DNA of 38,071 nt from Turicibacter sp. (GTDB taxonomy: Bacteria; Bacillota_I; Bacilli_A; MOL361; Turicibacteraceae): NCBI GenBank assembly GCA_009787345.1, contig WRGF01000208.1, positions 1 through 38,071 of the forward strand, in the 5' to 3' direction. Position numbers and translations under genes: made by a program. The notes beneath the pieces are model-generated. The model saw only the letters and a list, made by a program, of their open reading frames with translations. It searched no databases and was not told the DNA's origin. Positions within the stretch are counted from its first letter, which is position 1. Every line of letters begins with the position of its first letter. This document shows, piece by piece, positions 8,023 to 14,914 of this stretch.

Positions 8023-9669
8023 TTACATTAAAATCTTCTTGGGATTTAAAGTGAAAATCCTTAAAATTGGCAATAAAATCGAAACTAAAATAACGCCTAA
8101 AGCAGACACTATAAACGTGAGTGTTTTATTCCAATTTAGGGAGGTATCAAAAAATGCAAACATTTGCTCTGTTGTTAGCCCACCAGGATTTAAAATTGCG
8201 ACTCGACCACTCGTTAATGCTGAAAAAGTTACCCAATCGTGGTATTGGTCCCTGTGCCCACGTTCTAAAATCGCACTTTCAAACATTTCTTGTGAAAGTT
8301 CAGTTGATAAAATATTTCCTATCCATAGAGCTAACCCAATCGCTACACTGGATATTAACACGATTTCTATGATAAACTGTACCATGACCTTTTTCTTTTT
8401 TTCCCCTAGCGCTAAGTATAAGCCCATCTCCTTTCTTCGGTCTTGAAGCACTAAAAGTACCAAAAGCGTTAACGTAATTCCGCTACCTATGATAGCCCCC
8501 TGCAATATCATCATCCCTAGTTCTTCTAGCGGCTCCAAAGCTGATAAAATATTTTGGTAGTTTTGTGTGAAATCAGTCAAAAGATAAAAATCGGGTAGAA
8601 GTTCAGAAGCTTCCTGTGAAAATAGGGATAGGTAGTTTGACTCATACAAAACGAAGAAGGTCTGAGGAATTGACCAACCGCGCCTGCCACTAAGATCATC
8701 TCTACCATTGTGCTGATTGAATCCTAGCCTTTCATTCTCTTGTTGGTTTACTTCAACATGCGACTTTGCTGCCTCGAATTCTTCCCTTAATATGTTTTCA
8801 ACTATATTAAATGGAACGATGATTTGATTATGCATTCGACTAAACTCCGTAAACCACATCCCCAATTCACTATTGGGAATTTCGTAGTTTGCTTCTTTTA
8901 ATATTTCAATGATTCCAATTACTTGAAACTCGTATGCTTTATAATGTCCTTGAAACCGTTCGTCTCCAAAATAGCGATAAAAATCCTGGCGGATTCCTTC
9001 TTCAAGCATAGCCACCGTATCTAAAATCACAGAACTTAAAGTAATCGTATCGCCGACTTCTAGTTCATTTCGTTTTGCAAAAAGGGACGGTAGGACTGCC
9101 ACGTGATTGCCTTCTGAAATATCTTCCGAAGTAAAAGTACGTCCTTCCGCTATCCTTGCCAAATCCAATTGGACATCAATTAAATCTGGATTTGAAACGC
9201 CTAAAATTGGAAATGTAGCTGTGTGATGAAACATATTGTCTCCCCAAAATTGAGTAAGTCCCGACATTTCATGCGGCCAATTAGAAGGCAGCCTGCTGGT
9301 ATCCAATTGAATGGGAACCCAATCTAATCCAGGGCCATAAAGCGCATGGGATAAATGGGAATCATAACTCCGAACCCACGAAAGATTTGCGATTTTTGCA
9401 ATAACATCTGTAGAGAGCGGTGGGGGTAATCGGTTGCCAATTGACCAAAAATGTCCCCCCATTTCATCCCAGGTTGCTCTATGATCAGGCGTTAATATTG
9501 AGAGCGGAGGAACATGGGTAATCACACTCCCTGCCGCTGCTGACAGGGCTAACCATAAAGAAATGGCAGCCGACATCGAACTTCCCAAGACAAATATAGT
9601 CACGAACACAAGAAAACTCTTTTTCGGCTGTCTTTTGATACTCGCACCCGGCCGCTTTAAATAATTCAT
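8023..9669 (-). CDS. FtsX/MacB-like ABC transporter permease
   Basis: Membrane protein of 548 residues. After a basic head (KRPGASIKRQPKKS) come one span (about 19-43), a large extracytoplasmic domain (about 45-390) and three C-terminal spans (about 393-413, 435-455, 515-535), the MacB/FtsX-like layout. The second span is followed by RRKEMGLYLALGEKKKKV, the conserved cytoplasmic segment where such permeases contact their ATPase. The end is TLNPKKILM. The start follows GGTGGTAAAGG. It lies 90 bases after the small secreted protein gene and before its decayed paralogue. No ATPase gene accompanies it, so it must use one made elsewhere. Export of, or immunity to, the adjacent secreted protein is inferred from context only. 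Confidence 0.85.
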   Translation of the reverse strand: MNYLKRPGASIKRQPKKSFLVFVTIFVLGSSMSAAISLWLALSAAAGSVITHVPPLSILTPDHRATWDEMGGHFWSIGNRLPPPLSTDVIAKIANLSWVRSYDSHLSHALYGPGLDWVPIQLDTSRLPSNWPHEMSGLTQFWGDNMFHHTATFPILGVSNPDLIDVQLDLARIAEGRTFTSEDISEGNHVAVLPSLFAKRNELEVGDTITLSSVILDTVAMLEEGIRQDFYRYFGDERFQGHYKAYEFQVIGIIEILKEANYEIPNSELGMWFTEFSRMHNQIIVPFNIVENILREEFEAAKSHVEVNQQENERLGFNQHNGRDDLSGRRGWSIPQTFFVLYESNYLSLFSQEASELLPDFYLLTDFTQNYQNILSALEPLEELGMMILQGAIIGSGITLTLLVLLVLQDRRKEMGLYLALGEKKKKVMVQFIIEIVLISSVAIGLALWIGNILSTELSQEMFESAILERGHRDQYHDWVTFSALTSGRVAILNPGGLTTEQMFAFFDTSLNWNKTLTFIVSALGVILVSILLPILRIFTLNPKKILM

Positions 9670-9759
9670 CCTTTACCACCTCATTGAAATGTAAATAAAA
9701 GCACGCATTTAAGGTCGGCACCCACACTATCCTACACGCTTATATCATATTTTCTCAAA

Positions 9760-10152
9760 TTAACGCAAGCCACCCGTATTCCTTATCACCCCTTCTCGAC
9801 CCGAGTGTGGGCCGCTCAAGACACGTACGTGAAGTCCATTGTGAATCGAACTCCATTCAAGAACGCGTAGCCTTGTTCCGGTTGGCAACATTACAGAGCC
9901 TGTATTGGGATGAACAAAAAACATTTGGGTTGAGGAGGCTACAAGGGCTTCGGTCGATCGTGTGGTTCTTCTGGCATTTTCAATAATGCTTGTTCCGTAA
10001 CTGGTAGATTCTGCTTCCCCAATAGTTGCAGATGCGGTAGCTGTTGGAATGGATAAGAAACCGATGACCGCCCCTAATGCCACGGCTTTACCGAGTCCTG
10101 CAAAGGTGAATTTCTTTTGTGGTGCCTTGATGTTTCGCAATACATTATTCAT
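9760..10152 (-). CDS. Small secreted protein, SH3-like end
   Basis: Protein of 130 residues. A basic head (RNIKAPQKKF) is followed by a hydrophobic stretch ending in PTATASA (about 26-43), a likely Sec signal peptide with an A-x-A cleavage site. The last 50 residues (LPTGTRLRVLEWSSIHNGLH, then VRVLSGPHSGREGVI) look like a small SH3-type barrel. The ATG follows GGGAGTG by six bases. It heads the locus A unit with the permeases and is divergent from the HTH-TPR regulator at 10445. Its counterpart in locus B is the protein at 27051-27338. A bacteriocin, a cell-wall binding protein or a signal are all possible; the sequence does not decide. Confidence 0.75.
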   Translation of the reverse strand: MNNVLRNIKAPQKKFTFAGLGKAVALGAVIGFLSIPTATASATIGEAESTSYGTSIIENARRTTRSTEALVASSTQMFFVHPNTGSVMLPTGTRLRVLEWSSIHNGLHVRVLSGPHSGREGVIRNTGGLR

Positions 10153-10257
10153 TTTTTCACTCCCATATACTTTATTTTCGGCTTAGGATAAGCAAATCAA
10201 CCAACATATGAATAAATACCCGCCCTCAACAGTAAGCGTTATCTTTAGCCTGAGAAC

Positions 10258-10287
10258 ATCATAACATTTTCCTGCGTTTGCTGTCTA
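10258..10287 (-). promoter_or_regulatory. Probable promoter of the secreted-protein unit A
   Basis: Read on the minus strand: TAGACA (10287-10282), 18 bases, then TATGAT (10263-10258), about 105 bases before the start of the 130-residue protein. The -35 box is part of an inverted repeat. Confidence 0.5.
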
Positions 10288-10314
10288 GATGTTAAAAGGA
10301 CTTTTTACTAGACA
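10282..10314. promoter_or_regulatory. Inverted repeat over the -35 box, possible operator
   Basis: TGTCTAG (10282-10288) and CTAGACA (10308-10314) are perfect seven-base arms 19 bases apart, about two helix turns. One arm overlaps the putative -35 box of the secreted-protein unit. It lies between the divergent genes and is a candidate site for the neighbouring HTH regulator. Confidence 0.45.
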
Positions 10315-10374
10315 ACTTGAATGGAGTAAAAATCTCGTTGCTTTTTGTCGAATGTTCACTCCCTCCAGACACAG

Positions 10375-10388
10375 TTTACACCTTGTAA
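10375..10388 (+). promoter_or_regulatory. -35-like box within a TTACA-N3-TGTAA palindrome
   Basis: TTTACA is embedded in the perfect palindrome TTACA-CCT-TGTAA, 57 bases before the regulator start. A near copy lies 53 bases before the start of the locus B regulator. Possible autoregulatory operator; the -10 box (around TATATA at 10402) is poorly defined. Confidence 0.45.
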
Positions 10389-10444
10389 TCCATCGAAATT
10401 TTATATATAATTAAATTGTAAGCGTTTGGAGAGAGGGTGGGGAA

Positions 10445-11686
10445 ATGTTTCATCTTAGGCAACGTCTCATTTATTTAAGGAAAAAACATGGTCTTAGCCA
10501 ACAAATACTTGCAGATTTTATTTGGACTAGCCGTCCAAAAATCGCACGGTTGGAATCTGGGCAACTGGATTTTTCTCCTGAAATCGTCAGCAAGTTATCC
10601 GAGGTATTTAAAGTCCCGCGCGACTATTTCCTATTAGTTGATGATTCAGCATTTATCCAAAGCCAACTAACTGAATTGTTCCACTTGTTGGTCACAGATG
10701 ATTTAGATGGGGTAGAAGCTTTACTCGAAAAGAAATATTCACACATTTCCTTGGAACAAGAAGTCGCCTTTAAATTATTGGAGTCTATTTGTGGCATCAG
10801 GTGTCAAACGGTAGATAGAGATGAAGGATTTGAAGCAATTTTTTTAGAGAGTATTGATTTGAAAGGACTCTCGCCTTTCTTAACTAAAGTCTTTGGGTTA
10901 TTTGCTTATGAAACTTCCGCAGTCAATAACGACTGGCTAGAAGCTTTAGGTCATTTAGACAAATTAATTGAATTGAGCAATGGTGAAGAAGAGGATGGCT
11001 ACCTCGTCCTTAAAAGGGGGCGCTGTTTATTTCGCTTGCAAAAATATGGGCTAGCTTTTAGCGGGGTGGTGGAACTTAAAAAGAAATTGGAGAAAATGAA
11101 CCACCCACTTCTCTTAGCACGGTCCCTTATCCTCTATTCGGCACTTTGCATCCACCTCAAACTTTATTCCGAATGCGAAGCTACCTTAAACGAACTTGAT
11201 GGAATTGTTAAAGCGAATCATTTCATGTCTATTTTAGCTGTCGTCCACCAGCAAAAAGGTTTCATCAAGTCGAAAACCGGGCAATTCCTAGACGCATTAA
11301 TCGATTACAGGTTAGCATATGATATTGCAAGGAATGATAAGGTCAAGTTTCAAATACTTGTCTCAATCATAGCTGCGTCTATTAAACTAAACGACTATAC
11401 CAGCGCACATGACAACATAATCTGCGCCCGTGCTTTTGCCTCCTCGGAAAAGGACCAAATGACACTGGACTCTTTCAAAGCTGAACTTGCTCTTTATAGC
11501 GGCGACTACAAACGCCATAAAAAACTATTTAACCTGGTTGAACCTTATTTTACAAACATCTCTGCTTTTGAGGACTTGAATTACATTTATACCTATTGCG
11601 CCAAATTTCATGCTAAAAACCATCAATTCAAAGAAGCCACCAAATTCTTTTTAAAAAAGGAGGATTTACCTAATGAAAAAAATTAA
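10445..11686 (+). CDS. HTH-TPR regulator, NprR/PlcR-like (RRNPP type)
   Basis: Protein of 413 residues. The N-terminal XRE-type helix-turn-helix (about 5-60) contains LRKKHGLSQQILADFIWTSR followed by IARLESGQLDF. The rest is helical with TPR-like repeats, for example around GRCLFRLQKYGLAFSG, LYSECEATLNELD and KTGQFLDALIDYRLAYDIA. Length and layout match NprR (HTH plus TPR, a little over 420 residues) and the wider RRNPP group, which bind short imported peptides. The key support is a signal-peptide-bearing small gene that overlaps its 3' end, as nprX follows nprR. The ATG at 10445 follows GAGGGTGGGG. It is divergent from the secreted protein and permeases, its likely targets. Confidence 0.85.
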   Translation: MFHLRQRLIYLRKKHGLSQQILADFIWTSRPKIARLESGQLDFSPEIVSKLSEVFKVPRDYFLLVDDSAFIQSQLTELFHLLVTDDLDGVEALLEKKYSHISLEQEVAFKLLESICGIRCQTVDRDEGFEAIFLESIDLKGLSPFLTKVFGLFAYETSAVNNDWLEALGHLDKLIELSNGEEEDGYLVLKRGRCLFRLQKYGLAFSGVVELKKKLEKMNHPLLLARSLILYSALCIHLKLYSECEATLNELDGIVKANHFMSILAVVHQQKGFIKSKTGQFLDALIDYRLAYDIARNDKVKFQILVSIIAASIKLNDYTSAHDNIICARAFASSEKDQMTLDSFKAELALYSGDYKRHKKLFNLVEPYFTNISAFEDLNYIYTYCAKFHAKNHQFKEATKFFLKKEDLPNEKN

Positions 11687-11801
11687 ACAATTAACCGTCT
11701 TGTCTTTGCTGCTTGTAGGACTAGTTTCAGGGCTAAGCTTTTATATGACCAGTGGTTCAGAAATTAACCCGTTTCATGGCAATTCTGTTATTGAAGATTA
11801 A
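11673..11801 (+). CDS. Candidate pheromone precursor, 42 residues
   Basis: A short gene overlapping the last 14 bases of the regulator. It has AAGGAGG nine bases before its ATG. The product begins MKKIKQLTVLSLLLVGLVSG, a typical Sec signal (positive head and hydrophobic core), continues LSFYMT and ends SGSEINPFHGNSVIED. This is the size and layout of Phr, NprX and PapR propeptides, which are exported, trimmed to 5-10 residues and re-imported by an oligopeptide permease to act on the regulator encoded next door. The mature peptide must come from the C-terminal 16-18 residues, but the exact cut cannot be read. A strong terminator directly follows. Confidence 0.78.
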   Translation: MKKIKQLTVLSLLLVGLVSGLSFYMTSGSEINPFHGNSVIED

Positions 11802-11857
11802 TGATGCCCAAAGAAAAGAACGACCGAATTTCAGTCGTTCTTTTCTTTGGGCATCAT
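11801..11857. terminator. 24-bp perfect inverted repeat, shared terminator
   Basis: Arms at 11801-11824 and 11834-11857 are exact complements with a nine-base loop. The arms contain AAAGAAAAGAA and its complement, so a T-rich tract lies in the distal arm rather than after it. It starts on the stop codon of the pheromone gene and covers the last codons of the convergent LRAT-fold gene. It can serve as terminator for the plus-strand genes, and perhaps both directions. Confidence 0.65.
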
Positions 11858-12655
11858 AGGGATTTCCTGACCATTCCTGCACCAACGTACAAAGTGCTCG
11901 CAGTTGTTGGTCATGAGGTTGTAGCGCCTTTCTCCAATGCGGGTCGCTGCCCGGGCGAGGACCATTTCCGGGGAATAGGAAATGGGGCTGTTGACTTTGT
12001 AGATTTTTCGCCCTTTGGAAAATTCGTCGATGGTGACGACCCTGATTTCTTGGAAGTCATAATGGATTATCATGCCAAAGCCAAGGTAAAGTCCATGATG
12101 GGTATAAGCCATGGGTTGGTAGCGTTCCACGCAAACATGGTCGCCGCAATCTAGGCTATTTATATCGGCGGGCTTTGCATGATAGCGGCTTTTATTTTGG
12201 GCAAAAGCTGTCCCCAATTTATTGCTGATGGTAATGCCAATTCGTTCCAAGGGGGTAAAAGCCTGCTTGGAAGCATCGCTTCGGGGAGGGGCGGGACTCT
12301 GTTGCCGTGGCACCGTGTTTTTGGGTTGATTATTTCCCGGGCGCATCTGATTTTGGCTGGATTTTTGATTTGGGGCATGAGGGGGACGGCTTCCACTAAC
12401 AGGTTGGTTATTTCCCTGATGGCGTTTTTTTGCCACATGATTTCCATTGCCTTGCCCGGGTTTTATGCCAAGGGAAAAGCCATTCCCGTGACCGGTCCGT
12501 CCCTGATTCATGCGGAGATTAGTTTTCGGATGATTGCCCATCCCCTTTTTAGGCAGGTTATTATTGGATTGAGGGCTGTTTTGGGGATTGCTGCAACTGG
12601 GGCAATCGAAATGGCTTTCGGGACGCCCATCTGGCATCCAAGGACCCTTATTCAT
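11831..12655 (-). CDS. LRAT-fold protein with disordered N-terminus
   Basis: Protein of 274 residues. Residues 1 to about 130 are low complexity, rich in Asn, Pro, Gln, Gly and His, with one C-x2-C near residue 20, and are probably unfolded. From about 150 comes an LRAT/NlpC-P60-like domain: CGDHVCVERYQPMAYTHHGL carries the expected first histidine, YLGFGMIIHYD the second, and NCEHFVRWCRNG the catalytic cysteine in its usual Asn-Cys-Glu-His-Phe setting. LRAT-type enzymes act as acyltransferases or hydrolases; the substrate is unknown. There is no signal peptide. The ATG at 12655 follows GAGGTG by seven bases. The last eight residues are encoded inside the 24-bp inverted repeat, suggesting the end of the gene was remade when the terminator formed. 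Confidence 0.8.
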   Translation of the reverse strand: MNKGPWMPDGRPESHFDCPSCSNPQNSPQSNNNLPKKGMGNHPKTNLRMNQGRTGHGNGFSLGIKPGQGNGNHVAKKRHQGNNQPVSGSRPPHAPNQKSSQNQMRPGNNQPKNTVPRQQSPAPPRSDASKQAFTPLERIGITISNKLGTAFAQNKSRYHAKPADINSLDCGDHVCVERYQPMAYTHHGLYLGFGMIIHYDFQEIRVVTIDEFSKGRKIYKVNSPISYSPEMVLARAATRIGERRYNLMTNNCEHFVRWCRNGQEIPMMPKEKND

Positions 12656-12693
12656 CACAAATCACCTCGTTCCAAGATATACTATAGTTTATG

Positions 12694-13305
12694 TCATTCG
12701 CCCAATTCGGTGATTAAAAAGGCGAAAACGACCCATGTTTTAGGGTACCATCCAGGGATTTCAACCGCTTTTTTGCCATCAAAGAAGCGGTCGCCCTGAA
12801 GCACCGTTAGCCTTCCGCCGACCGCATTGAATTCGTCAAGGAGCAGGTGCCAGCGAAAATCATTTAAGACCGGGGTACTGCTTGAACAGATGCTGATGAA
12901 TGCTAACTTTCCTCCCTTAGGGTAATGACCGCAGATGGCTCCCGGTGCCAACAGTGAGAGAAGCGGCTTTAAGTAGGCCATCAGATAGGCCTTTGGCAAG
13001 AAATCCCGAAGTTTTTGGGCTACGTCATCCCCACATTTAAAATAATGGAGGGGAAAAACCCCCTCCCCCACGGACTCCCCTCCTTTGACCAGCCCATAGG
13101 TTTGCAGATGGCCTTTCATAGCGTTGCTAGCATTCACCAAAGCCGTCTGTGGGTGTTCGTAAAGATAAAGGGCCAGGGGCGCAAGGGTAGCAGGTACCAG
13201 GAAACGGGCGTTGGAAAAATCCAGCCGGGAAGGCTTCGCTTCATAAAGTGCTGAAAAAAAGTTGGCGGTGGGCAATTCGGTGTTCAGTTTAAAGAGCAGA
13301 TTCAT
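12694..13305 (-). CDS. Unrecognised protein, faint STAS/ATPase-like layout
   Basis: Protein of 203 residues; I do not recognise it. I start at 13305, eight bases after AAAGGAGTG; an earlier in-frame ATG at 13332 has no ribosome site. The segment LDFSNARFLVPATLAPLALY (about 28-47) resembles the first strand and helix of STAS-like domains, and the end (GGRLTVLQGDRFF ... IPGWYPKTWVVFAF) resembles the last strands of a GHKL ATPase fold. The ATP-binding N, G1 and G2 boxes are not present, so catalysis is doubtful. It lies upstream of the LRAT-fold gene with a 38-base gap and may be co-transcribed with it. Confidence 0.55.
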   Translation of the reverse strand: MNLLFKLNTELPTANFFSALYEAKPSRLDFSNARFLVPATLAPLALYLYEHPQTALVNASNAMKGHLQTYGLVKGGESVGEGVFPLHYFKCGDDVAQKLRDFLPKAYLMAYLKPLLSLLAPGAICGHYPKGGKLAFISICSSSTPVLNDFRWHLLLDEFNAVGGRLTVLQGDRFFDGKKAVEIPGWYPKTWVVFAFLITELGE

Positions 13306-13394
13306 AATTGTCACTCCTTTCATTATAAACATACGCCATTGTCTGGAAATTCCTTTGAGTTTTGGGGCATACTATGAAAAAAGGAGTGGAAAAC

Positions 13395-13646
13395 ATGTCT
13401 GAAACGGTGATTATGAGAAATGGAAGCGAGTTCGAGCCTGGAATGGAGGTCGCTGATAAAGTGCGGGACGTCGGATTGGGCGACACGCCGATGCCCCAAA
13501 AAACCTACGTCCAATGCTCCTGCGGCGAAAAATACGAGAAAAAAGTGCTCATCGATGAGTGTCCCCACTGCCATATGACCTACGCCATCAGCCACGCTTC
13601 CGCCGACGACCCACAAAATGTCTTGGCCGCAGGGATTGATTATTAA
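13395..13646 (+). CDS. Small zinc-ribbon-like protein
   Basis: Protein of 83 residues, beginning MSETVIMRNGSEFEPGMEVA. The start at 13395 is chosen because AAAGGAGTGG lies eight bases before it; the frame is open further upstream without a ribosome site. VQCSCGEKYEKK and DECPHCHMTY provide Cys-x-Cys and Cys-x2-Cys plus His, the ligands for one zinc ribbon. Such a module usually binds nucleic acid or a protein partner; the role is unknown. It is followed by its own terminator and stands alone. Confidence 0.75.
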   Translation: MSETVIMRNGSEFEPGMEVADKVRDVGLGDTPMPQKTYVQCSCGEKYEKKVLIDECPHCHMTYAISHASADDPQNVLAAGIDY

Positions 13647-13653
13647 AACCCGT

Positions 13654-13694
13654 AAAGTAGCCAGCCGCAAACCCCGCAGCTGGATACTTTTTTT
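13654..13694 (+). terminator. Terminator of the zinc-ribbon gene
   Basis: AAAGTAGCCAGC pairs with GCTGGATACTTT (one mismatch) and is followed by more Ts, starting eight bases after the stop. Confidence 0.8.
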
Positions 13695-13840
13695 AAATAA
13701 TACGTCCCATTATTTGTTGGGCACTTCCTAAAGTCAAGTGTAGAAGGTCGAGCTAAAGAATTATTTGTTTCCCGGGAAATAACCTCCGTGTTTTCAAGGG
13801 GAAATCAGTCATTTCATCATGAGATACTACCCTCATTTAC

Positions 13841-13886
13841 TAGGCAAACACAAAAAAGAGCCTCAGCTCTTTTTTGTGTTTGCCTA
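13841..13886. terminator. 21-bp perfect hairpin
   Basis: TAGGCAAACAC...GAGC and GCTC...GTGTTTGCCTA are exact complements with a four-base CTCA loop. The arms include an A6/T6 run. It follows the Cys-rich gene below by 13 bases and is its probable terminator; on the other strand it has no gene to serve. Confidence 0.65.
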
Positions 13887-13898
13887 ACTCGCGTTACC

Positions 13899-14048
13899 CT
13901 ATTTGTCTAATTCAAAGGATTGGCAATCCGTACACTCAACTTGTGTTGGGTTTGCCTCATGTGTCCCGATGATGACTTCCGGCAATCCACAAGAATGACC
14001 AGACTCATTATGAGAACAATTCTTGATGATACATTTAATTGTAGCCAT
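13899..14048 (-). CDS. Small Cys-rich protein, DUF1540-like
   Basis: Gene of 49 codons. The product begins MATIKCIIKNCSHNESGHSC and ends VECTDCQSFELDK. The pattern C-x4-C...C...C-x2-C, with the MATIKC start, is that of the small DUF1540 proteins common in spore-forming Firmicutes, thought to bind zinc. AAGGGA lies seven bases before the ATG. A longer open frame overlaps it in another phase (13907-14116) but lacks these conserved features. A 21-bp hairpin follows the stop. Role unknown. Confidence 0.75.
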   Translation of the reverse strand: MATIKCIIKNCSHNESGHSCGLPEVIIGTHEANPTQVECTDCQSFELDK

Positions 14049-14465
14049 GGTGAATCCCTTCTTTCTAGGGTAATTTGACCAACGCTTTGGTCTTTATTAA
14101 GATGTCCAGGAGGCAAGGAAATATAAGCGGTAATTTCAACCAGTTGGGATTCAGCTTTCAGGAGCTTTTGCCCTCCGTTATCCTTAAACCTATTCCAAGT
14201 GGGCCCCCTCTCATTCTACCCAGGCTGAAAAATAAGCATCTTAGCATATTTTTTCCGAAAGGGGTGTTTTTATAACATCTTGAACCTTAAATTATGCCAA
14301 AATAAAGCACTTTCCGTATTTTATTCGTAATTCACACATTTATCACATACCATTTATTAATCAATAAGTTATAATCATAAAGAGGCAAAAAAACGGATTT
14401 TATGCACTTCGTATCAAATGCGTCTGTTAACGCCTATCAACATTTTTTATAAAGGGGAAACAGAG
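14049..14465. other. Intergenic region upstream of the AraC-type gene
   Basis: No gene is visible. It holds both promoters of the divergent neighbours. TATAAT at 14370-14375 on the plus strand is a fair -10 box for the AraC-type gene, about 90 bases before its start; no good -35 lies at the right distance, as often in activated promoters. Confidence 0.4.
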
Positions 14466-14849
14466 ATGGAAAGAGACATGATGGACTTGCCCCTAATTCC
14501 GGGGAAAAAAAATTATGGCATTAGGGTATCTGCCTACATCAGGCAAAATTATAAGACACCTCTTCTTTTAGAAGAGGTCGCTGCTCATTTTCAATTAAAC
14601 AAATGCTATTTTTGCAGCGTTTTGAAAAAAGAACTAGGAAAGACATTTTCACAGCTTGTCAACGAAGTACGCATCGAAAAGAGCAAAGAGCTTTTGCTTG
14701 AAAACCGGCTTTCAATCCTTGATATTGCCCTCGCCGTAGGGTTCAACAACCAAAACTACTTCAACATGGCGTTTAAAAAGCTAACGGGAATGACCCCTTT
14801 GACTTTCCGCCGTGTTCGCGGCGACACTAGCAAGAAGATGACTGCCTAG
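14466..14849 (+). CDS. AraC-type DNA-binding protein, lone HTH domain
   Basis: Protein of 127 residues made almost only of the AraC/XylS double helix-turn-helix. The first HTH is around LLLEEVAAHFQLNKCYFCSV and the second around SILDIALAVGFNNQNYFNMA, followed by the family signature FKKLTGMTPLTFRR. There is no ligand or receiver domain, so control must come from a partner or from its own amount. I start at 14466, eight bases after AAAGGGG; an upstream ATG at 14418 has no ribosome site. It ends at a terminator shared with hslO. Targets are unknown. Confidence 0.88.
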   Translation: MERDMMDLPLIPGKKNYGIRVSAYIRQNYKTPLLLEEVAAHFQLNKCYFCSVLKKELGKTFSQLVNEVRIEKSKELLLENRLSILDIALAVGFNNQNYFNMAFKKLTGMTPLTFRRVRGDTSKKMTA

Positions 14850-14866
14850 ATTTTTATTCCTTCAAT

Positions 14867-14909
14867 CAAAAAAACTCACCAGCTTTAACAAAGTTGGTGA
14901 GGTTTTTTT
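14867..14909. terminator. Bidirectional terminator between the AraC-type gene and hslO
   Basis: CTCACCA and TGGTGAG form a stem around a GC-TTTAACAAA-GT loop, with an A8 run on the left and a T7 run on the right, so it works for both converging genes. Confidence 0.85.
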
Positions 14910-14914
14910 GTTTG

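Noticed and set aside
10172-10207. An 11-codon frame before the locus A secreted protein, as a counterpart of the locus B peptide
   Set aside because: Its ribosome site (GAGGGCGGG) is weak and about 11 bases away, and the peptide MLVDLLILSRK does not resemble a known signal type.
13907-14116. A 69-codon minus-strand frame
   Set aside because: It overlaps the DUF1540-like gene in another phase and lacks both a ribosome site and conserved features.
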